DNA of 64,000 nucleotides from Gerris lacustris (lineage: Eukaryota; Arthropoda; Insecta; Hemiptera; Gerridae). Shown here piece by piece: positions 21,546-32,380 of this stretch. Location of the stretch: the NCBI GenBank assembly GCA_951217055.1, contig OX578280.1, positions 17,957,394 to 18,021,393 of the forward strand, read 5' to 3'. The notes beneath the pieces are model-generated. The model made no database searches, had not been told where the DNA came from, and saw only the letters and a program-made list of their open reading frames with translations. Numbering within the stretch: position 1 is the stretch's first letter; each line of letters opens with the position of its first letter. Position numbers and translations under genes: made by a program.

Positions 21546-22744
21546 TTTCTTTTTAACCCACCGCACAATAGCAGTTTGATATGTCAGTTCGTTGTGTTCA
21601 GCTTTAACTGTAAGTTAGATGTGCTAGATGCATCACCTACATTTTTGTTTATTCAAACCCGGGGGGAAATCTTAATCCCATAGACATAGACCACCACATT
21701 GGGTCCTTTGAACAAACCCAGGTTGCAGAAGGTTTCCCTCTATTGATCCGCAGACCCTCTACTCCTTCAACATTCTTATGCCTTGGCTAAATGCTATCAT
21801 CTTGTTGATGGTTATTTTTCTCAGCTCCCTGACAGGAACGGTTGGCTCACCGAAGATCAGCCATCTATGATTTAGCAGCCCGGGGCAGCGGCTAATTAGA
21901 TTCAGCGTAGATTCAGTTTGGTATATCACATCATAACAATTCTGTCACTTCTCAAGCTATTAATTGTGCAACTTTCCGTAACTCGGTTAGCATTATGGCA
22001 GACAATTTTAACTTTATCAAAAAATAAACCATATGAAGGATCCCGCTTTACAATTTACAATATTATAATTGTCTTTCAAAGTTATCTTCCAGATTCAGAC
22101 ATTCTTATCATTTTGAAATAGTTCACTGAACTCAATAACAAAAATTCATCAAACCAGGCATGTCACCTGATTTAATACAACACTATTTTTTTTCCATTTG
22201 CTCAAGAACAATTTTAGCTAGATAGAACATAAAAAGAAATAAGGAAGAAGGAAAGAATTATCAGCTAACGGATGCCTCTACTAATACGATTATTAGAGGT
22301 GGAAATTTCTCTCCAAAAAGTCTCTTTTTTCTGGGAATCAAACTAACATAATTTTTGTTCCTCATTTCATTTATGCTTCTCTAAATTCATATATTTCTTC
22401 CAAACGAAGAGAGTAAGGAAATAAAGAAAAAACAATAATAGTATAGAACGAATTAGTAAATGTTATAGTAGGAGGTAAAGATGTAAAGTGGCTGAACCAT
22501 ATTACAAATACCTAAAGAGAAAGAGATAAAATGGTTCATGACGTCCGTTTTTACAGGGAGGGCAATGAAAGTTAACTGTAAAATACCGAATATTATAATC
22601 TAAACTATATAAATTATGGGGAATGGGGAATCAGCTTCGTGCATCTTTTTACTTTCACCGCCACCTCCTCCATGACTATATCTATTATTTTTCTGCATTA
22701 TCGATAGGTATTTTGTGTTTTCAAATTCTTTAAAAGAGTTACAT

Positions 22745-22948
22745 TTAAACATAAATAAGCGATGAATTGCTGAGTTCACAAAGCACCATGAAAACAATTA
22801 TCATCATACAAACATTTCTGATCTGTGGTGAACATTTTAATAGTCTGTCACAATAGTCAGTACAATTAGGATTCGATTTCTTTTCCCCCACGAACTTCGA
22901 AATTGTCATCAGAAGGAGCAAGGAAGTCCAAACAGTAATAGCTAGCAT
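22745..22948 (-). CDS. Possible small secreted cysteine-containing peptide (unverified)
   Basis: The 67-codon frame starts MLAITVWTSLLLLMTISKFV, which looks like a signal peptide. It continues with a short Cys region (NPNCTDYCDRLLKCSPQIRN, then VC), spacing C-x3-C-x5-C-x7-C. After that the sequence turns hydrophobic and less convincing, and a GT donor (GTATGATG, near 22818-22811) could end the coding exon. It lies in an intron of the minus-strand coiled-coil gene, on the same strand, just 3' of a MITE. No promoter motif was recognised. It may be a true small gene or a chance frame in AT-rich DNA; I cannot name a family. Confidence 0.28.
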   Translation of the reverse strand: MLAITVWTSLLLLMTISKFVGEKKSNPNCTDYCDRLLKCSPQIRNVCMMIIVFMVLCELSNSSLIYV

Positions 22949-22973
22949 ACAAGCATATCAATTTAGGAGCAGG

Positions 22974-23128
22974 TACTTCTTTAGATTGTTACTCCCTATG
23001 TTTTTTTTTAGAAATGGATATAATTTTTTATATATTCCTTTGTCAAAATAACTATTAAGACAAAGGGATGTTTAGTCCAAGCACTTTGGGACAAACGAAT
23101 ATTATACTTCTGTTTTTATAAGGGGAGT
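22974..23128. mobile_element. MITE, CTTCTTTAGATTGTTACTCC family, copy 2
   Basis: It has the same ends and interior (ATTAAGACAAAGGGATGTTTAGTCC) as the copies at 13648-13798 and 52469-52625. The right end merges into a second, partial copy (from about 23157) that is split by the SINE at 23180-23470. Confidence 0.8.
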
Positions 23129-23179
23129 AACAGTCTAAAGAAGAAAATTCCGTCCGCCTTCTTTATTTTAGATTGTTAG

Positions 23180-23470
23180 TAGTAAGGCCCTAGTACTAGT
23201 ACTAAACGGGTAGGAAGAACCACTTGTTCGAACCTAGCCATTAAGCCATCTTTTAGGTCCATTTTCCTAGCCGTGGTAGAGAGTTGCAGCCACTTCACAC
23301 ATCATACCTCTGTACATTGTACCACCGAAGCGAATATGATGTGATCTCATTAGTGAGCCATATAAATCAGAGCATCACGGTCAGGGATCGAACCCACAAC
23401 CTCGTGCCGTCCTTGATTCATTGATGAGACATGTGGTAAGTAATATAATCCACAGGGCCACGCTGGCTCT
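23180..23470 (-). mobile_element. tRNA-derived SINE, second family
   Basis: On the minus strand the 5' part reads GAGCCAGCGTGGCCCTGTGG, followed by a B-box-like GGGTTCGATCCC and a body of about 180 bp. It interrupts a MITE: TTAGATTGTTAGTA on its left, and GATTGTTACTCCCC ... AAGGGGAG on its right. The internal polymerase III promoter layout supports a SINE. The source tRNA is not clear. Confidence 0.6.
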
Positions 23471-23608
23471 CCATCTATTGATTGTTACTCCCCTCTGTAT
23501 TTTTATAAGGGGAGTTTGATTTAGGCATGGCAATGTATACAAGTTTTACCTCAACAGTTTAATTAACTTCAATTTAAGAATAATCAATATTAATAAAATG
23601 ATAACTAC

Positions 23609-23869
23609 CTTGGGTGGTGCGTCTTCCATTTCAAGAAGCCTGAACTCAAGAAGATCATTCTCCTCAGTAAGCTCAGACAGTCTTGTTTCCAAGTCTCTGT
23701 TAGCTCGCTGAAGTGATTCCAAAGCTTGGCTCGCTTCGCTTAGTCTTAACTCGATGTCGGCTTGCCTCTGCTTTTCTAGATTAGCTCGTTTAGCCTGTTC
23801 TCGAGCTTCACTCACTAGCCCGACATGTTCTTCCATAAGCACTCCATATAGCGTCTCCAAACTTACAAC
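23609..23869 (-). CDS. Internal exon of minus-strand gene: long coiled coil
   Basis: The acceptor TGTACAG (AG at 23871-23870) and donor CCCAAG|GTAGTT (GT at 23608-23607) bound 261 nt, 87 codons, phase 0 at both ends. The peptide starts VVSLETLYGVLMEEHVGLVS and ends LLEFRLLEMEDAPPK. From about residue 10 to 80 it is a charged helix with leucines in heptad spacing (for example LESLQRANRDLETRLSELTE), a clear coiled coil that would mediate dimerisation or scaffold binding. Codon use is balanced, unlike the AT-rich flanks. It resembles long coiled-coil scaffold proteins; quick-to-court or JAKMIP-type proteins came to mind, but I could not test that. It fits in phase between the exons at 32954-33025 and 668-784. 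Confidence 0.9.
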
Positions 23870-24255
23870 CTGTACAAACAATTACAACAATAAACATATA
23901 TATATTAAATATAATCACAGATAATAGATTAAATAGGCTTCTTTTCATAGCTATTACAAGAAAGTTATCTAAAAAGCAAGTGCTAACATAGCACCGTGAA
24001 AAATAGTAACATAAAAACATCATAAAACATCATAAAACATTTCTGACTTAGATTAAAATTTTTCGAATCGTGGGACACATCCCAAGGACAGAAATGCGGT
24101 ATCTAAGGAAGGTATCAGTCAGGACTAGGAAAGACAGGATTTGGGACATCATTTAGGCTGGGGATGGTCATACAGCCCCCAGTGGATAGTCGTAAACAGG
24201 ATGAGTGATGAAAGACTAGCTTGAAATACCCTTGAAAACAGTTTTGAGGGAAGAA

Positions 24256-24908
24256 GGACCACAGGGAGAAATAAGTCAGCATGGATATTCAAACTTAAAC
24301 GACAAGACTGCAACAGACGCTACAGAATTTTACACAGACTTTTACACCATACATCTAAACTCAGCACACATAACAAATTACTCATTTATAACACCATAAT
24401 TAAGCCGATATGGTCATACGGTATTGAACTCTGGGGTTGCACAAAGCGTTCCAACTCCTATCGAATCCAGTCCCTTCAGTCCAAAATCCTAAGAAGAATA
24501 GTCCACGCTCCTTTTTACGTTTCTAACTTTACCCTTCACAACGACCTTAAAGTACCCTTCGTCCATGACCTAGCCATATCTCGATACAAATCCTTCCATG
24601 ACTCCATATCCCAACACCCTAATCCATTAATCCACAATCTGTCATTACCATTCATTCCCGGAAATCCTCCTAGACGTCTAAAGAGGCAGTGGCCCCGTGA
24701 TTTATTGAGCGATGTATAACTTCATATAATAACCTCTGTATAAATATATGTAATAATTCATGCTAGTATCTGTGAGTACTGTTAATGGACAGTTGCTCAC
24801 TTCAAGTCAACATCATGTCATTATAAAAACAAACATCATTATTGCTTATAACATTAAATTATGTAGTTGCAATCTTCTAATAAAATTAAAAAAAAAAAGA
24901 AAAAAAAA
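24256..24908 (+). mobile_element. 5'-truncated Jockey-type LINE, C-terminal RT part, 3' UTR and poly(A)
   Basis: An open frame without ATG runs to TAA at 24717-24719. It encodes the C-terminal region of a non-LTR reverse transcriptase: IIKPIWSYGIELWGC, then SLQSKILRRIVHAPFYVSN and NPPRRLKRQWPRDLL, the usual tail of Jockey-clade elements. A 3' UTR of about 165 nt ends in AATAAAATT and an A-rich tail (24886-24908). It is truncated before the RT catalytic motifs, so it is inactive. A separate LINE-like scrap may lie at 24070-24230. Confidence 0.85.
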
Positions 24909-24994
24909 GGATATTCAAAATCACATCCACCATATCACAACAAGAAAAACCCTAAAACGTTCCCGCATTTGTCCACGGACAGAAGGGGGGAACT

Positions 24995-25303
24995 GTTTAC
25001 TTTCTCATATAAAGAAAAAGTACTATGATAGCGCGAAAATTCAATTTTGAGATTTTGAGAAATCGAAAAATGAATTTAAGCTCCAAATTCGGGGGCGCTA
25101 CGCCTCAAAAATCTGAAAAAACGTGAAACTAATTGTTTCTCGAAAACGGTTCCGACGATCTTGATTAAAAACATTCTAAAATGGAGTCCATTTAAATACA
25201 GATCTAACAATATAAGCCGTTTTCCCGGGAAACATATAGTTCCTGAGATAAAAGCTTTAAACGCGGACGGAAAGAGGCCGGGTTCGATTCCCCGCCGAGG
25301 AGG
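24995..25303 (-). repeat. Dispersed repeat with a tRNA-like end, copy 1
   Basis: This unit of about 310 bp is found inverted and interrupted at 30165-31135 and partly at 42520-42780. One end has GGGTTCGATTCCCC, a perfect polymerase III B box in tRNA-like context (GGCCGGGTTCGATTCCCCGC). The other end has TACTTTCTCATATAAAG. It may be a SINE built on a tRNA 3' half; orientation is uncertain. Confidence 0.65.
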
Positions 25304-26134
25304 ATATTTTTATGATATATTTTGATAAAATGTAAAATAATAATAAAATTTACCTACGAAAACAAATAAAATAGAAAACACTGGGCCAAGTAATTATTAA
25401 CTCTACTTAGTAAGTATATAAGAAAGATCTGGCTGCGCCAGACAGTGGCGTATCCAGCAGTTAGGTCGGGGGGGGGGGGGGGGGGGGGGGGACACTTTTT
25501 CTAAGTCTGTTTAGATTAGGGGGGTATTCGTAGTGGTAACAACAAAAAGGGAAATACTTATTCAACAAACCAGCTCCCGAAAATGTGTGCCCACCCCCCC
25601 CCAAAATAAAAAAAAAATACTACTAATAAACAAAAAAATCTCTCTTCCCAAGTAACAACAACTGTTTTCAGAACGTATTCGTTATAAAATGTTATGCCCC
25701 TCCCCCAAAAAATGTGTGCCCCCCCCCCCCCCCCAAGTTTTTGGTTTAAGAGTTAACATTGTGTTTAAAATTTATTTATAGAAGGTAGTAGTAAAACGGA
25801 ACATAGTGGTGACCGTGACAGGACAGAAACCTTTATCGATAAAATAATTGAATTCGAATTAAAAAAGACATTTTCAGTAAAATATATATAGATAGAGACC
25901 CTAAAACCGGAACTTAATATTACCTATTATGGCACTCTTTTACTTTGTTACCCACCATTTATTTATTTTTTATTTATTATTAGATCCAAGTGAACTATTC
26001 TTTGGTTCAAAATTTAATAGATTAAAGATTACTTTGCTACACTAGATAGTTAAACTAACGGATATTGTCATTTTTATTTACAGAAGTGTGATATTCCTTT
26101 GTCCCAAAGGAATATTTGAACATTCCCCAGTTAA

Positions 26135-26712
26135 TAGTCCAGGAGATAGCGTGCAAAAAAGTGTCTGACTAACATCAAGCTAGAATTTTGTATACAAGTC
26201 AATTTTTTAGCGCCGTTTAAGAATGTGTGGTCGGCTAGTTCGTCTGCGGGACATAGCTTGGGAATAGGCGTTTGAAAAAAACAAACCGGTGGAGAGCGGC
26301 CATGTCTCACCAATTATGGTGGACAATGTGATTTTCATGATCCTGAGTACAGAATTAGTTAGTAGACCGAAAATCAAGTTGATGTTAGTTTGTCCCTTGA
26401 CAGGTGACCACGTTGATTTTTAGTAATATTTGAATAACTAACCTGTCAAGTGTGAAAATAAGATCGACATTATTTTAGGTCTACTAACTAATTCTGTACC
26501 CAGGATCATGAAAACCATACTGTCCACCATAATTGGCGGGACATGGCCGCTCTCCATCATTTTGTTTTTTTCAAATGCCTATTGCCAAGCTAAGGCCTGC
26601 AGACGAACTTAGCCGTCCACATATTCTTAAAAGGCACTAAAAGATTGACTTGTATACAAAATTCTAGCTTGATGTTAGTCAGACACTTTTTTGCACACTA
26701 TCTGCTGGACTA
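26135..26712. mobile_element. Long foldback element (arms about 270 bp)
   Basis: The left arm from TAGTCCAGGAGATAGCGTGC is matched by the right arm ending CACTATCTGCTGGACTA. The arms hold CAAGCTAGAATTTTGTATAC, GGACATGGCCGCTCTCC and ATCATGAAAA in mirror order, meeting near 26405-26440. A single-arm relative is at 61909-62170. It is non-coding and would form a long RNA hairpin if transcribed. Confidence 0.88.
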
Positions 26713-26744
26713 TAAGATTGTCAATTAACTTTCATATTAACACA

Positions 26745-26804
26745 TCCGACCTAATTTACTTTGTTACCCACCCTATGGTGGGTAACAAAGTAAATTAGGT
26801 CGGA
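26745..26804. repeat. Perfect 28-bp hairpin with 4-nt loop
   Basis: The arms at 26745-26772 and 26777-26804 are exact reverse complements around CTAT. The core TACTTTGTTACCCACC also occurs once at about 25939-25954, suggesting the palindrome arose from a repeat or transposon end. It is short for a microRNA precursor stem but perfectly paired. Confidence 0.9.
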
Positions 26805-27220
26805 TTAAAAAGTACCTCAATTATAACCGGAGATATTAAGCTGTTTATAAACTTTTGGATTATAATTATAATTATATATATTTAATGATAACGAACATTG
26901 AAATAAATAATTTGTAATTAGGACAATTATAAATTACCAATTGAATAAATCATTAGATATCATTATTGCTAAGTCACGTTAGTTTCTCGCTACTTTGAGC
27001 AGTCAATTAAAGTAATTAGTTGTAATTATAATGAAGATATTTAGCAATTATTTTTCGTTTTTGTCCTCTTATCGACCGAATGTAAATAACCTTAAAAATG
27101 GATTAATATGCTTCTATCTAAATTATTACCAAAATAATATAAAAAGTAAAGTACATATTAGATAGAGATAATTGGGAGTTATTTTAAAGTTTTAAACTGA
27201 TAAGGTAAGATAAGAGAGTG

Positions 27221-27258
27221 TATATATAACAATGCAGATCTTACTGCGCGATATCAGT
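27221..27258 (+). promoter_or_regulatory. TATA box and TCAGT initiator of the small peptide gene
   Basis: TATATATAA at 27221-27229 is followed by TCAGT at 27254-27258, the arthropod initiator consensus, with A+1 at 27256. The TATA-to-start spacing is about 33 bp. The predicted 5' UTR to the ATG at 27304 is 48 nt. This placement excludes the in-frame upstream ATG at 27232 as a start. Confidence 0.7.
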
Positions 27259-27303
27259 TCTTACAGTACTGTTTTAGACAAGATTCACATAATTTCTACA
27301 GAG

Positions 27304-27510
27304 ATGAAGTTCTTCATGGTTTTATTTGTCCTGACTATTGTGGCTTCAGCGCTTTCAGTTCCGATGGAAACGGATGAAGAATTAAATCTAGAAGCTGAAA
27401 GCGTAGCTTTGGGAAAAGCAGCCGATTTAAGAGCCTTACTTGGTGCATGTCCTGCAGAGAAAAAATTAATTTGTGGCCGCTTTGGCTGCGCGTGTGTAAA
27501 AAAATGGTAA
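27304..27510 (+). CDS. Small secreted four-cysteine peptide precursor
   Basis: The 68-residue precursor starts with a signal peptide (MKFFMVLFVLTIVASALS, about residues 1-18). An acidic propeptide-like stretch follows (ETDEELNLEAE, about 22-32), then a short basic C-terminal region with four cysteines at 49, 57, 62 and 64 (C-x7-C-x4-C-x-C), ending CVKKW before TAA. An extracellular peptide with two disulfides is likely. An acidic pro-region ahead of a basic mature peptide is common in insect antimicrobial and venom-type peptides, but I recognise no family and assign no activity. I chose the ATG at 27304 rather than the in-frame one at 27232 because the TATA/TCAGT promoter puts the transcript start near 27256 and because the signal peptide starts here. 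The gene lies antisense within an intron of the minus-strand coiled-coil gene. A GT after the last codons (ATG|GTAAAT at 27505-27513) could allow splicing to an unseen exon. Confidence 0.72.
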   Translation: MKFFMVLFVLTIVASALSVPMETDEELNLEAESVALGKAADLRALLGACPAEKKLICGRFGCACVKKW

Positions 27511-27597
27511 ATATAAACGTATTTCTCTACAGGTGATCGATAAAGTGGTTGTTATCGCACTCAATATAGTACGAAAAACAGCAGATTCGTGCACTTG

Positions 27598-27660
27598 CTA
27601 CTTTACCGCACTAGTTTTACTTTACCGCACTCATTTTACTTTACCGCACTCCAGTGTTCC
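27598..27660. repeat. Three short direct repeats of TTACTTTACCGCACT
   Basis: Three copies spaced about 21 bp lie just 3' of the peptide gene. The core TTTACCGCACT recurs in palindromic form at 33717-33737 and as a decayed form near 28120, tying this stretch to the repeat family described at 28003-28690. Confidence 0.8.
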
Positions 27661-28002
27661 AACTTACGAACATAAAAAACTTAAATCTAAACAAAGATTA
27701 AATAATCCAAATTATAATAATAATAATAACAATGACAACTAATGATTATTTTTTAACTACCTACATGATTTAAACACTATATACATATATCAAATATAAA
27801 AATGTTAAAATATAAAAATGTAAAGATAGACAATCTAAAAAATTGAATCAAATGAGACAAATAAGTGTTATGATGAAGCAGCACATAATAACAGCGCTTG
27901 CTGTTATAATTGCGCTTGATCTCAGGTTTGCTGAATCAGGCAAAAAAAAGCAACACTGGCTATAAACAGAAAGGCTGGTTTAATCGATATTGTAAAACCT
28001 TT

Positions 28003-28690
28003 TTATATACGATTGATACGAAATATAAACATTTTATTTCTGTTTAGATGCGTAAAAAGTGATTCTTTACGTACTTGTAGTCATAGCGCATACACGTTTT
28101 ATAATTCCTCTTTTTTCCGCTCTAGTGCGGTAAAAAAGAAGAATTTTTCACCTTAACGCACGTTTAGCGAGTTTGTTTACATTTAGTAAAACTAATTTGC
28201 TGTTTGTTAACTGTTTATATCGAGTTTTTAGTGAAAAAAATGAGTGATTTATGTCATTATGACGAAAATGTGGGAATAATACGCCTCCGAAATAATTAAT
28301 TCGGCACAAAATACAACTAATGAATTAATGTCATCTTTATCAATAGAGAAATACGAACTTACATACAGGAAGAATATTAAATATTTTATCTACGATTGTT
28401 ACGAAATATAAACATTGTATCTCTGTTTAGATGCGTAGAAAGTGATTCTTTACGTACTTGTATTCATTGCGCATGCGCGTCTCATAATTCTGATAAATTA
28501 CTCTTCACCTTCTTCACCTTTACGCACGATTAGCGAGTTTGATTACATTTATTAAAACTTATTTGCTGTTTGTTTAATAAAAGTAACAGTTTATATCGAG
28601 TTTTTTTGTGAAAAAAAAATGAGTGATGTAAGTGATTATGACGAATATGAGGAGAATAATACGCATCCCGAAATAATTAATTCGGCATAA
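28003..28690 (-). repeat. Two tandem copies of a dispersed repeat carrying a short conserved open frame
   Basis: Copies start near 28003 and 28382, each beginning with an ATACGATTG/CTACGATTG motif. Both contain CGAGTTTTT...GTGAAAAAAATGAGTGAT and GAAATAATTAATTCGGCA. Inverted relatives are at 33419-33862 and 39090-39510. A short plus-strand peptide is recognisable in each copy (MSDVSDYDEYEENN... in the second), with ATGTCATCTTTATCAATAGAGAAATACGAA downstream in the first. This could be a captured first-exon fragment of a transposon protein, possibly a Crypton-like tyrosine recombinase. That is inference only. Confidence 0.6.
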
Positions 28691-28892
28691 AATACTAGGT
28701 GTGCAATGCAGTTGTCTGCTTGCAATATTGAGCTGAGCGTGCATTTTAATCTTAAACAATAAATATTTTGATTCATAAACAGCTGAAATCGGAGCAAAAA
28801 TAGTTATATTTCTAATTTTTAATTTAAAAAAGTCCAGTCATGCATATGACTTAATAAGCGAATTTTCAAAGAAATCTGCGGAATTATTGGCT

Positions 28893-29130
28893 TATGATAA
28901 TTGAAGCAAGCGTAAGCGAGTTTCTTACATTCAACGAAATATGCATCTTGTCTGTCTGTCTGTCTGTATGTCTGTCTGTCTGTCTTTCCGTCTGTCTGTG
29001 TGTAACGTTTACGTGTCCGACGATAACTTGAGTAAAAGTTGACCGATTTAGTTGAAATTTGGTATACATCTTTCTTTTACTAATACTCAGGCTAAGTTCG
29101 TTGGACAGCGTGATCAGTCTACCTGTGTGG
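28893..29130. repeat. Dispersed repeat with (TCTG)n, copy 1
   Basis: It reads TTGAAGCAAGCGTAAGCGAG, then a TCTG microsatellite (28950-29000), then ACGATAACTTGAGTAAAAGTTGACCG and CTAAGTTCGTTGGACAGCGT. The same order occurs in both arms of the inverted repeat at 53606-54962. Open frames reading QTDRQTDRQ across it are microsatellite translations, not genes. Confidence 0.85.
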
Positions 29131-30164
29131 TTGTGGAATGAATGTGACTGAGCTTAAGATTGGAGAATGACTTAAAAAAGTTAGAACACGTGCTGAAGTT
29201 GTTTTGTTGAAGTTGTTCAATTGTATATTGCTTATTAGTTGTTTTAGTTAATTGTTAGTTGATTTAGATGTTTAGTTAATTGTTTAATTAATATTTTCAT
29301 TAAACTGTTGTTTTACCACAGTATTAATTTCATACTTTATTAATTACTTGTTGCATTTAATTTCAGAAGATGATGTCTACAATAGTTGATCAAGTGAAGA
29401 AGGAATATACTTTAATTACGATAACTAGAAGCTTAAACATCAACTAGACAAGGAATGCGCATGCTCTGCAATAATTAACATAATATAATATATCCTTGTT
29501 GTATAGGAATAAATATTCAATGAAATACTCATAAATCAAATTTTGTATTGTTTTTTAAACCACATTTCCTTTTTTTCTTAACTTGGAATAAAATTAATAT
29601 AATAAGGGTAAAATTCAATTAGAGATAATACTGTTACACGTGCCCCATGACGCCCCCCCTGGATACGCCACTGCAGCCTGATGTGGCCCCCCCTCTAAGG
29701 ACGGCCCTGGGTGTAAACTTTTAACTAAGAAAAATCTCACTCTTTAAATGACAAGGAATCACAATGTGAATCCAGTTAAGATTTCAGCAATACACTGAAG
29801 TTATGTGGGTATAGTATAGTATCTAGAATGCAGGGAAAATGTTAATGCATAGCTATTCTCTTATTTGAAGTTTGGATTAGTATTTTTATTTCTAATTTTA
29901 TTATTACTAACTACTCACATAATTATATAGCTGTAATGTCACACATTTTACTTGAAAAAGTAGGTCGGTATATATCTCTTTGCTACAAACATGGTTACAT
30001 GCGCTATAGGAATTTTTATACTATATATGTATATATAAAAAATCGATCCGAGACTAACTTTCTCATATACGAGTTTATAATTATTTCGTCCAGGTATTCA
30101 ATTTATTAGTTTCAGTGTGTTTAGCTTAATTTAATTAAGATTTATCATAAAAATAACTTCTACT

Positions 30165-31135
30165 CGGCGGGGAATCGAACTCGGCCTCTCTCCGTCCACG
30201 TTTTAAGCTGTATTCTCAGGAACTAAAATTTCCCGGTAAAACGGCTTATTTCGTTAGATCCGTATTTAAATGGACTACATTTAAGAATTTTTTAATCAAA
30301 ATCGTTGGAACCGTTTAAGAAATAGTATATTATGTTACAAGGCTGTGAAGTGAGTTTTTTCTTTACCGCGGCAATTACATTTACTGTCGAGCGAAGCGAG
30401 ACAGTAAATATTGCCAAGGTAAAGAAAAAACACTTCAAAGTCGCGTAGCATATGCTATTTTTCCGAAGTAGCAGACAATGAAAAAACATTAAATATTAAT
30501 CACTAATCAATATATAATAATAACAAATATTAGTACATACTTAAGACTTAAAAAAAGAAACCTTAAAATGAGGTTACACTATAAGAAAAGATAAATAAAA
30601 CGCATTGACATCTAGCGGATTTTTATCGTACTAAAAGCATTTCTACAAAGACTGCAGCACTACTAACGGAAGTTTTGACAACTACCCGCCGTAAAGAAAA
30701 AATCTTTTAGTGCCTAGGACGTAAAAGATTTTTTCTTTACAGCTAGGAGTAATGAAAAGATTTTTTAAGTCCACGTAATGAAAAAATGGATTTTAGCTAT
30801 GTTTTTTAGGCTCTAAAGTTACTATTTCACAGCCTACCACGGAAAAAATAATTTTATTTACGTTTTTTCAGAGTTTGTAGAAGGTAGCGCCTCCAAATTT
30901 GGGGCTAAAATTCATTTCTCGATTTTGTATGATTTGCCTTTACATGTATGCCAAATTTCGTCAAAATCGGCCCAGAAGTTTTGGCTCCAGGCGTCTACAC
31001 AGGCAGGCGACAGACAGACATTTTTTAAAAAATTACCTTTTTTGCACTCAGGGACCTCAAAACGTGTAAATCCATCAAAATCTTGTAATCGAATTTTCGT
31101 GCCATAACAATACTTTCTCTTTATATGAAAAAGTA
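30165..31135 (+). repeat. Dispersed repeat (family of 24995-25303) split by a DNA element
   Basis: The left part, 30165-30321, contains CGGCGGGGAATCGAACTCGG, the complement of the tRNA-like end. The right part, 30851-31135, ends CTTTATATGAAAAAGTA. Both match the copy at 24995-25303 in reverse orientation. The element at 30322-30850 sits between them, showing the order of insertion. Relative to copy 1 the right part carries extra sequence (about 30930-31070) with CCAAATTTCGTCAAAATCGG. Confidence 0.75.
30322..30850. mobile_element. Non-autonomous DNA element, GGCTGTGAA ends, copy 1
   Basis: About 530 bp, also at 45689-46212 (inverted) and 62308-62833. One end has AGTATATTATGTTACAAGGC and TGTGAAGTGAG; the other has ATTTCACAGCCTACCACGGA. 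Inside are strong hairpins: TTTACTGTC GAGCGAAGCGA GACAGTAAA at about 30380-30410, and CTTTACCGCGGCAA opposite TTGCCAAGGTAAAG. No coding frame is present. It is nested in an older repeat here. Confidence 0.85.
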
Positions 31136-32380
31136 AAAAAGGGTAATAAATATCTTACAATAATTGTATAGATTTGTAGTGGAGACATTGTACACAAAGT
31201 TAGCTTACGTTACCTATAATTGCCATTTTTAGGGTAATTGTATACGCATAGAAAATAGTCCAGTGTATGAATTAAAACAAACTATAATTTTTCGTAAACC
31301 TCTTCTTGCCGACACAGAAAAGTCATTTGCATTCGAGGCAGAAATCCAGATATTTATAAAATTACATAGTTGCTTTTGTAAAGATTTTTTTATCTCAACA
31401 ATTTCTAAATATTACAATCAAGGGAAATAGTAAATAAAACAGTCAATATTTGGTACTTTGAAAACGCTAAATCTATTATAATAAATGCGATTGAGCTATT
31501 ATAAGTATTGTTAATACATTCTATAGCAACCAATTTATTCTAATTATGTAGTAATTGAATTAATCAAAAATTAAATTTTATTTTAAATTTATTTAACAAT
31601 GTAAGGCTAATTTTACCAGATATTTGGACACTTAATGTATTTAATACATATATTTTTTTAAATAGAGATCAAGGTAAATATTTTTATTTTTTTGGTTTAA
31701 TTTACATAAATAAAAGAAACTAAATATTTATTCAATATTCAACCTACTTTTCCAAGGAAAATCTTTGACATTGCAACTATAATTCACATATATAAATTCA
31801 TTTTTCTTAATTACTAAATACAATTTTGATACATTTATAACAAAATTTATTATTTTTAATAATAATGTATTTTTTTCAGTACTTTCAACTATTACTTATA
31901 CTCATTAGTTTATAATTGCAGTGTTTTGTTTTATAACAATTACAGTTAAAACAAGGTCACAGAACTCTCTGAAGGTGAATGAAAATCTGGTTCAATATTT
32001 ATTATATGAAACAAGTCACGTGGGAGCACCCTCTTAATAATTATTATGCACAAGGTTCGGTCCTTGCAAAGGTCACGTTTAAATCATTTTATTACTTAAA
32101 GAAGTAACATCTACTTAGGATAGACCTTATATAGTGATATGCATGAACATTTTTTAAGTAATTTATCAAAACAATCTAAAATTAATATTGTCAAAAATGA
32201 AATAATACAAAACAAATTGTTAATAATAAATCAATAAATTATATATAATCAAATATTTAAGTGTTCTTGTAGAACTTCGAGGACAGAATGCTTAAAATTG
32301 TAAAAATTATCGTAGATTTAAAATTAATTTAAAATGTGAAGTGATAGTGGAGGTCATTATGAAATGTCTCAAGAATAGTC
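31136..32380. other. AT-rich intron, nothing recognised
   Basis: Very AT-rich, without convincing open frames, RNA genes or repeats other than homopolymer tracts. Confidence 0.5.

Larger units (their letters stand above)
25443..29673. mobile_element. Interval bounded by hAT-like terminal inverted repeats
   Basis: CAGTGGCGTATCCAG at 25443-25457 and its exact reverse complement at 29659-29673 face each other across 4.2 kb. Each is followed inward by a G run (25467-25490; complement of the C run at 29653-29658), as in hAT elements with CAGTGGCG ends. The flanking 8-mers (GCGCCAGA and CAGCCTGA) agree at only five of eight positions, so they may be the ends of one old element or of two different ones. 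A second hAT-like end (complement of CCCAGGGCCGTCCTTA) sits at 29693-29708. The secreted-peptide gene at 27304-27510 lies inside. Confidence 0.4.

Noticed and set aside
21778..21870. 30-codon frame resembling a bare signal peptide (MPWLNAIILLMVIFLSSLTG...)
   Set aside because: It ends directly after the hydrophobic stretch, has no promoter or donor, and lies in what looks like mobile-element debris.
27232..27303. Upstream in-frame ATG of the peptide gene
   Set aside because: It lies between the TATA box and the TCAGT initiator, so it would not be transcribed; the signal peptide begins at 27304.
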